64,000 nucleotides of DNA from Alviniconcha marisindica (taxonomy: Eukaryota; Mollusca; Gastropoda; Provannidae): contig JABMCL010000191.1 in assembly GCA_018857735.1 (NCBI GenBank), positions 1,233,501 to 1,297,500 on the forward strand. Reading direction: 5' to 3'. Made by a program: the position numbers and the translations under genes. Below the pieces are notes generated by a model. It searched no databases. It was not told the origin of the DNA and saw only the letters and a program-made list of their open reading frames with translations. This document shows, in pieces, positions 37,161 through 47,000 of the stretch. Positions within the stretch are counted from its first letter, which is position 1; every line of letters starts with the position of its first letter.

Positions 37161-40100
37161 GCTCCCACATGAGATGGTTTCTGTTTTCATGCAGCTGCAG
37201 GCTGAGTGTGGGCATGTCCTCTGTCCCAAGTTCAGTTGCGAAAATCAGTTATACTGCACAACTTCAACTTGAGCTCAGAAATGTTTGTATTCTCACACTT
37301 TGGAAGAACACCTTTCCCATCAAACACATCATTAGCTCAATTGCATACACAGTAACAACACAAATCTATGACACTGAATTTATGTAAAAGAAGAAAATAT
37401 GTTTCTTGATGCTGTTGTTTTGATGCATTTACTTTTAATAAGAATGTCAACACCTTGCCTTTGATACCATTAGGTGTTTTCAGGTTCAAAAGAATGGCAC
37501 AAATGACTTTCACTTACTGATCAGTAAAATGCGTGTCTTGAGACAAGCGGAAGTACTGTCCAATCATCCCTGGTCTGCGGAAAACTCTGTAGCTGACTGG
37601 CTGGCAGTGTTGGCAGTATGTGTGCTGGGGCATGGACACAACTTGCAGGGCATCAATGGCAGTGAAGGGTGTTCGGGTGTAGACCTGCACCTGGCCATGA
37701 CACAAAGACACACTGTCAGGTGACAAATGCATGTCATGACAAACCAATGGTGTTGCCGTAGTCTACATTAAAAGCGGCAGCAAGAAAAGCTGCAACCATC
37801 AATGGAGCTACTCTGAGTGATTCATCATTCTGATTCTGCGCCTGGCAATATATCGTGGCTGGGACAATGCGCTCCCTTCCCCTGAATTGGCCCGGTGCTG
37901 CTGTCCTTGCTTCCCAAGGACAGCCTTGTGTTTCAGTCTCAGGCCAGTCAGCTGCTGGCATTGTGCGTCACCACGCCCTTTCCACCTTCGCACCCCACCT
38001 TTCTGTGGGCCCACATGCCTTTTTTCTACCACACAATATGTGTACACAGGCATGTGTGTGTCTGTGTGTGTTTAGATGCTCTCTCTCTCTGGTTTCATGG
38101 CTACTATTTTGTCATGACTATTTTAAAGGGTAAGCACCACAAATGCTCTTCTTCTTTTGTTATTTTTTGGGGCATAACTGGCTTTGGTGATGGTCTTTTT
38201 TGTGGCTTGGGTGCCACTTAAAAACAAACAAATGGTTAAAAGGGTTAAAACTATTTACATGGAGCTGGGTTTGTGGGCATGGGGCTGTGGAAGTTGGCTG
38301 CAGGCTGTGGAGGCTGCTGTAGGGCGTACCATAGTTATGCAGATGGCAGACCTGACCTTGGTGGTGCAGTCTCTGAAGTTCCTCAGGAGGAACCCCACAG
38401 TCCTGTTTCCTTTGGCTGCCACCACCTCAGCATGGTTTCCCCAGGAGAGGTCATCTGTGACAGTTACCCCCAGGTATTTGCTGGAGCTCACCACCACTAG
38501 CTGTTGTCCATGGAGATGGTAGGTTGTCAGAAGCATGCCTTTTTTAAGCAAACGCTTGGTGAGATTCGGATGGTGATGCACTTGCTGGGGTTGAAGCTCC
38601 TTTGCCAAATGTTCTCCCAATCCTCCAAACAATGTAGGTCCTGTTGCAGCAGTTCCTGGTCATACTGGTTGCAGATTTTCCTGAAGAGGAGGCTGTCGTC
38701 TACAAACAGTCTGACGTTGGAGGACTTGACTGCATCAGTAAGATCGTTGCTGTAAGCCAGAAAGAGAAGAGGTCCCAAAACTGTGCCTTTGGGTACACCA
38801 GACAGGACTGGAGCCAGGGACGAGTGTGCACCTTCTAGGACCACTTGCTGATTGCTGCTGGTGAGGAATGCCTGGATTCAACTGAGGCCTTGGGAAAGTT
38901 GAACAACACCACGTCTACCTGGTCTCCTTAAGCTAGGTTCTTGGCAATGTCATGGATGGTGAACAGTAGTTGTGTTTCACGTGACTGCTTCTTTCTGAAG
39001 TCATGCTGGGCATCAGACAGTATTTGGTGGCCATCAAAGTGTTGCATGACAGTATATCCAGTATCTTGCTGCTGCTGCTGCTTGCATGTAACAAATTGTG
39101 ACGTTGGACAACTTTTCCCAAACTTTTTTTGATGAGCCTTTGGGTTTTTCTCTGGATCGTTTTGATCAGATTGAAGGAAGTTTTAAAGTGACCTCAAACG
39201 GATGAAATTGTTCACTTTTTTGTGTTTCAGATGTCTCCCACAACATTGATTCTCTTACTTAGTGGTTTCAACTGGACTGGAAACATTTTCTCATTCGTTT
39301 ACTTCTTGCTTACCAGTGTTTCTGTTGTTTTTCCAGCAAACATGCTTTTGGACTCAAGGGCGGTAAGGAAGTTGACATGGTTGCATTAATTTATTACAGC
39401 CAAAAAGTACAGTCTCACTGATATGAAAACTGGACATCTTTAAACCATAATAGTTTGAAAGTAACCTATGTAATTATGATCATTTATCTGCATAGGCAGG
39501 TCAGCAAAAGACACGTGTGCTGCTACATATATAGTATTTTTTGAGTATTTAGTGAGTGCTAAACATTCATACATCCATATAGCATAGTTTTTGAACCAAT
39601 ACGCCATGACAGTAAATTTAAAATGCAAACTTACAAAATAAGAACAATAAATGAGTAGTTCAAACACATAAGAGGTTCAAAAGAACGCTATTTATTGGGA
39701 CAAAAACACAATCTGAAAATATTCGGGTAATCCCCTTTGTCAAGCTACAAAACAACACTTAAATAACAGTTAAATGGTGAGAAATGATGAAAAATGAGAA
39801 GAGAAGCTAAATCACTTACTTGTTTTTGGTTGAGCTATGTTGTTTTCCTGTCCAGTGCTTGGAAGAATGATATGAAAAACAAGCATTCCTCCTTCCTTCT
39901 TCATTCATTCTTCCAAGCACTGGACAGGAAAACAACATAGCTCAACCAAAAGCAGAAAAGTGATTTAGCTTCTCATGTCATTTTTCATCATTCTTCACCA
40001 TTTAACTTAAGTGCCGTTTTGTAGCTTGACAAAGGGATTACCCCAAAAATGAGCAAATTGTGTTTTGTCCTAATAAATAGCAGTCTTTGGAACTTTTTAT

Positions 40101-41048
40101 GCATTTGGATCTTGTTTTCAAACACTAGCAGTCATTCTTGTTTCAGATTTTTGATAAATGAGTAGTGTACTAGATCAGTGAAGATCATGTCACAACGAGA
40201 GAACTGCTCAGCGTAGCAGTGAAGGGGACGTCACTGACAGTAATTACTTTGTGCAGACATGGTATATCACTCAGTGTAGCAGCGAAAATCATGTCACAGA
40301 CTATGTTTACCTTGTGAACACATGCACCAGCCGCGAGGTGCCATGACGAAAACTACATCAGAAACCATGTTCACCTTGTGCAGATGTAGAGTATCAGTCA
40401 ATGTAATGGCAACATCACGTCATTAGCAGTGTATACCTTGTGCAGACGTCGTGTATCGCTCAGTGTAACAGTAAATGGCATATCACAGAAAGCGGGGATG
40501 GCTTTCAGTACAGATGAAGTGCCATCAACATACAGCAGTCGTATCCTGCGTACTCCATCAGCATTCCATGTCACCCACAGTGTCAGACTGAAACAGACAT
40601 TGCAGTTTGCAAAGTACACCGAGATGAATATGCCTTCAACAAAAAGGACAGTGATATGCATACTTGCCTATAACTTACTGAATTTGACTTCACATACAGT
40701 ACATGCAGTGACTAAATGGTAGACAGACCATAAAGATTGTCTTCAGAAAACGAGGAGCATACACTGATTGTAATTTGAGGAGCCTTAATTTTAGTTGTTT
40801 TTGTTGTGGTTGTTTTTGTTTTTGTTTTGAGAACTGTCCTCTCCCTTCTCAATGCCAGAATGAAGGCCAGCAGAGAAAGCGACTGTGATGAGGGTTCACT
40901 GACATGTGTACAACAACGGGCACTTGCAGCATGAGGTCCAGTCGACATGGCATCTTCCTAGTGCACAGCGACACGTCTGGTAACCAAGCTCTCATACTGG
41001 GCACACATGGCTCAGCATCCGGGGGACCTGCAAGCACACACACACACT

Positions 41049-41096
<48 letters not shown>

Positions 41097-44000
41097 CACG
41101 CATGCACAATACATGCACACAAGTATAATGTGGTACACTACAACTGAAATTATCATGGCACCTGCCTGACAATGTAGTATGCTACAACTGAAAGCACAGG
41201 ACCTGTTTGACAACATAGTATATTGCAACTGAAACCATGGGACATGTAGTATGCTACAACTAAAACATGTGAAACATGGGACCTCTCTGACAATGTAGTA
41301 CAACTAAAATCATGATACCTATCTAACAATGTAATATGTTACACATGAAGTGATGGGACCTGCCATACAATGTGTGTTACAACTGAAATCATGGGACCTA
41401 TTTTTTATATATTTTTATATGAACACTTGTTGAGTGCCTTATCTTGAGATGAGCCCAATGTGCTTGACAATGGCTACATGCTTCTGAGCAGATCCTCTGC
41501 ATTATTGTCATGTGACTCTGAGTGAGCAACTGTAGCTTTACCCAGTACATTTCGAATATCCACCTATGTGGTTACAGCACTATTAGTTGTTACATGACTG
41601 GTGCCACGTGAAACTGCGGCCATCTTGGCACATTTATGAGTCCACCATCATAGCTGTCAACCCCTGTTGGGAGTAAATCTTAGTCCAGAGTTTGTGAACC
41701 TGTATTTCCCTTATGCAGGCTGGGGTCTTTTGTTTTTTCGCTGGTACCAGCGGCATTTTGAAATCCAATCGGCACGTGTGGCAGTGGAAAGAAGAAGCAG
41801 TGTTGTGCTAAATATGCATGCACAACTTCAAATCTCACTTCTGGTGAGATTTCTTAGCTTATTGCACTAGGCCAGCCAGTGTGAATTTGGTGATGGTGTT
41901 TGTTTGACAGTTTTTCAATCTTTTTGCTCAGTTTAAAACAACAACAAAATCTCATCAAAATTATGTTTTCCTGTATCCATTTTCCAGTATGGCCATATCC
42001 CCCCAAAATAATGCAAAAAAAATGTATTTTATACTGGTAAACTGTATGGGTTGACAGGTATACACCATACAACCATGCACCAGTTTACAGTGTCACTTTA
42101 TTTGAAGCCACATACATAGGGTGCATGCATGTTTAGCTGTAATCCACCACCTGCACTTTTGGCAGCATGACTGGGCTCTTTTACATGCTACTGAAGTAAC
42201 ATGGGGGTAGAATGGATACTGAAATAACAGTCAGCACAGAAAGTTGACCCTGGAGAGGGAAATTCTCCCACCACAACTCTCAGGACTTGAACCTGACATC
42301 TTCCAATAATGAGTCCGGGGCATGACCACTGATCTATCCTCACTCAAATTGTACACATGTGTCAACTGAAATCATGGGACATATCTGACAATGTAGTATG
42401 TTTCACTTGAAATTGTGGCACCTGTCTGACAACATAGTATTTTTCACTTGAAATCATGGGACCTGTCTGAAAAAAGTAGTATGTACTTACAGCTGAAATC
42501 ATGGGACCTGTCTGAGAAAGTAGTATGTTACAACTGAAATCATGGGACCTGTCTGAGATATCCAGGTCATTCAGCACACCAAGCATTCTTGAAACTTTCT
42601 GGGGCATTTCACAGCAGGTTCAATGCAACAGCTTCTAAAATTTATTTTGCCAAGACTACGCATGGTTTCAACGAAAGATGATATTATCTGTTCTAACACA
42701 AGTGTTAAAGGATGATTCATTTGTCTCTGCAAACTGCAATGCATTAGGAGTCTGAAAACCAAGCAGAGAACTATTTGCTGCTTTCACTGAACCTGTCTGT
42801 GATGGACTCAGATATAGACTCTTTCTGTTTTGAAGTAGCACATGCACAAGGGGAGGCACTCTTTAACTTTATACAACAGGGAGCACTGTTTTTGTTTTTG
42901 ATTGTTGTTGTTGTTTTGTTTTTTACCACTGGGCAAGTCAGCCATTCCAGATGGCTTGTTTGAACCATAGACCAGTGTTGTTTTTAACCCTGGACCAGGA
43001 CAAGGGGTGTCAATCAAACCCTAGGTTAAACCCCAGGGGCTTGTTTTTAATCCTAGACTAGCACCTAGTGCAGCAGATTTGTTCAGTTCAGTTGAAGATG
43101 GTACCTACATACGCACTTAGAAAAGTTTATATTCACTATACCCCATCTCTAGAAGTTTTTCCAACGCTGCCTTCAGCTGAAACAGTTCCAGTGCTGGTCT
43201 GACTGATGATGGTCCTTCTCATCCCGTCAAGAAAGACTGTTTCCTCTTTCTACACATTTCTCCTCAAGGTGCTCGATGCTGGGATCCCCTTTTGGATACC
43301 CTTGGCTTTATTGCTAGACTAGAGCAAAGTTCAAATATTATTTTAGCCCCAAGCTACAGTGGAAAGTTTGTTCTTGGTAACCCATGAGCAGAGGATATAT
43401 TATATTAACACTAGACAGACAAAAGGGTGTTTTGTTAACCCTAAACTTGAGTGGTGAATGTGACTGTTTAGTTAACTAGACTAGAGCAGAGGTATGTACT
43501 AAACAAGAATAAAACTAAAGAAGAAAATTAATGTGTTTTAACCACTGAGAGGAAAAAATGCAGAATGCTGGCCAAGTATTTTGGAACTAGTGCCACCTCA
43601 TGGCTTACCTGTCGCTTGTTGTGGCGACCATCCTGTCACATCTGAGTTGGGAGCGGGGGATGAGGCAAAGGAGGCAAATTGGACCAGTGCACCCTGGGTG
43701 TCACACAGACTGCACACTGACCCCAGGTGGTCCGCGCCACGTCCAAGGGGAGGCACCCAGGCCACTGTCACTGAACCAGCCTCTGCTGCCACTACCTTCA
43801 ACATAGGCAAGCAGTCATGTCTCAACGTCACTGTGTGTGTATGTGTGTGTGTGTGTGTGTGTTGGGACAGACCATTTCCTAACATTTCCCATTGCAATGG
43901 TAGACTACTGTTGTGCTTCTCCCCCCATACAATGAGTTGGGCTGGAGAAAAGATGCAGGGTGGCTGAGCAAAGACATGGAGTGGCCAAAGCAAAGACACA

Positions 44001-47000
44001 GTGTGGTTGGAGCAAAGTTGGAGGGTGGCTGGAACAAAGTCACAGGGTGGCTGGAGCAAAGATGCAGGGTGTCTGAGCAAAGAGAAGGGGTGGCTGGAGC
44101 AAAGATGCAGGGTGGCTGAGCAAAGACAATGGGTGGCTGGGGCAAAGATGCAGGGTGGCTGGAACAAAGATGCAGGGTGGCTGAGCAAAGACATGGGTTG
44201 GCTGCGGCAAAGACAAGGGTTGGCTGGAACAAAGATGCAGGGTGTCTGAGCAAAGAGAAGGGGTGGCTGGAGCAAAGATGCAGGGTGGCTGAGCAAAGAC
44301 AATGGGTGGCTGGGGCAAAGATGCAGGGTGGCTGGAACAAAGATGCAGGGTGGCTGAGCAAAGACATGGGTTGGCTGCGGCAAAGACAAGGGTTGGCTGG
44401 AACAAAGATGCAGGGTGTCTGAGCAAAGAGAAGGGGTGGCTGGAGCAAAGATGCAGGGTGGCTGAGCAAAGACAAGGGGTGGCTGCGGCAAAGACATGGG
44501 GTGGCTGGAAGAAAGATGCAGGGTGGCTGAGCAAAGACAAGGGGTGGCTGGGGCAAAGACAAGAGGTGGCTGGAACAAAGATGCAGGGTGGCTGGAACAA
44601 AGATGCAGGGTGGCTGGAGCAAAAAAGAAGGGTGGCTGGAACAAAGATGCGGGGTGGCCAGAGTAAAGACACAGGGTGGCTGGAACAAAGATGTGGGGTG
44701 GCTGGAGCAAAGATTTGGGGTGGCTGGAACAAGAACAAACATGCAGGGAGGCTGGAACAAGGGCAAACATGCGGGGTGGCTGGAACAGAGATGTGGGGTG
44801 GTTGGAGCAAAGATGCGGGGTGGCTGTAGCAAGAACAAAGATGCGGGGTAGCTGGAGCAAAGATGCGGGGTGGCTGGAGCAAAGATGAGGGGTGGCTGGA
44901 GCAAAGTTGCGGAGTGGCTGGAATAAGAACAAAGATGCAGGGTGGCTGGAACTGAGATGCGGGGTAGCTGGAGCAAAGATGTGGGATGGCTGGAACAAGA
45001 AGAAAGATGCAGGGTGGCTGGAACAGAGAAGCGGAGTGGCTGGAGACACTAGTCACCCTAGTGGCTATCTTTCTGTGAAGATTGTGTCATACCTCGCAAA
45101 ACAATGGAAGTGTTCGGGAACAATAAGCCATGGGTAACAAAGCCCATTAAGCACATGTTGAACAGGAAGAACAAAGCTTTTGAAAGGCAGAACAGGGACG
45201 AACTGAAGTGTGTATACAGAAAGAGCTGAAAACAGAGATCAGGAAAGGAAAAGAAGAATATAAACGGAAAATAGAAGAGAATTTCAAAAGCAGCAAGATG
45301 AAGAGGGTGTGGGATGGGATGAAGCTGATGAGTGGGTATAAGGGGAAGGAGGGGGGGGGGCAGGACAGAGGAATGCTAACGCTGATCCTGACGAACTAAA
45401 CGCTTTTTATGCTCGTTTTGACTGTCACGATTTTAGTCAGACCTGGTGCGAGCTGATGGACCGACTTGCTGAAATCCCAGTAGGGGAACAGGGCGAAACG
45501 CTGAAGGTCACGAAGGAAGAAGTGTTAAGAGAGCTTAAGAGAACAAATGCGGGCAAGGCAGCTGGCCCCGACAGAATCAAACCAGGTCTGTTGAAAACAT
45601 GTGCTCAACAGCTTTGCTCCATTTTATGTGTCATTTTTAACCAGTCTCTGTCTCAGTGCTAAATCCCTGCTTTGTGAAAAACCTCTTGTATTATTCCAGT
45701 ACCAAAAAAGATGACAGTGAAGGTGATGAATGACTTGCGCCCCGTGGCCCTGACTTCTGCCATCGTGAAGGTGTTTGAGAGAGTTGTACTGTCACAGTTG
45801 CAAAACCTTGTTGCTGATTTTCTCGACCCTTTGCAGTTTGCTTACAACAGAAGGAGGGGAGTGGAAGATGCTGTTTTGCATGTTCTACGTAACATATATT
45901 CTTATCTGGACAAACTCTATTCCTAAATCCGTCTCATGTTCTTTGACTTTTCTAGCGCATTCAGTACAATCCAGCCTCACTTACTGCCAGAGAAACTCTT
46001 GAAGATGAAGGTTAGCATCCCAACTATACTCTGGGTACTCGATTATTTGACTGATCGGCCTCAGTTTGTTAAATCTGGCTCTGAACTTTCCAACATCATG
46101 CTCACCAACACTGGCGCTCCCCACGGGACTGTACTGTCACCTTTTCTTTTTTCACTGTACACTGCTGACTGCAGGAGTTCTCATGACTCATGCCCGATTG
46201 ACAAGTTTGCTGACGACACAGGACTGACAGGATTGATCATGAACAATAATGACTTTCACTACTGACAGGAAGTTGACAGATTTGTTGATCGGTGCGAGAA
46301 TAACTATCTGGTACTGAATGATCATAGATTGTAGACGAAAGAAACCAAACTACAAACCAATCATGGTCAAGGGAGAAGCTGTTGAACAGGTGGACAAATA
46401 CCGTTATTTAGGCTTAGTTATAGACAACAAACTTGCCTGGCATGAAAACACCGATGAAATCATCAAGATAGTTCACTCTCGTCTCTTTTGTCTTAGAAAA
46501 CTTGGATCATTCAGAGTGCGTGAGGATATTTTGCAGGTGTTTTTCTTGTCCACTATTAGCAGTATTCTAACCTATGGCTGTGTCTGTTGGGGATGGAATG
46601 CTTCAAAGCAGGACAGGGACAGGCTGGAAAAGACCATCAGAAAGGCTGGGAGGGTGATTGGCAGACAGCACGAAACATTTGAGTCAGTCTATCACAGCTG
46701 ACTTACCGACCGACTCATGAAGATTTTGTCTGACGACACACATCCTTTGAGATCTGAGTTTGACTCTCAACTTATTGTGGTAGGTTGAGAGTACCCCTCA
46801 CAAAAACAACACGCCTCAAGCATTCATTCATTCCGAAAGCCATACAGACATTCAACCAGGCACATGACAGACACCGTCTGTAACCACTAGCTGACCCTCA
46901 CTCTCCCATCCGATCTGCTGACAGTATGCACGTGCTTTGCACGTTTGCGCGCGTGCGCATGTGTGTGTGTGTGTGTGTGCGTGTTACTTAAGATTAACTT

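Noticed and set aside
43598..45056. Minus-strand frame of 483 codons of repeating SHPASL
   Set aside because: Only its C-terminal end (exon 3, 43609-43795) matches pappalysin; the rest is the 24-bp minisatellite read in frame, on the intron side of a good acceptor.
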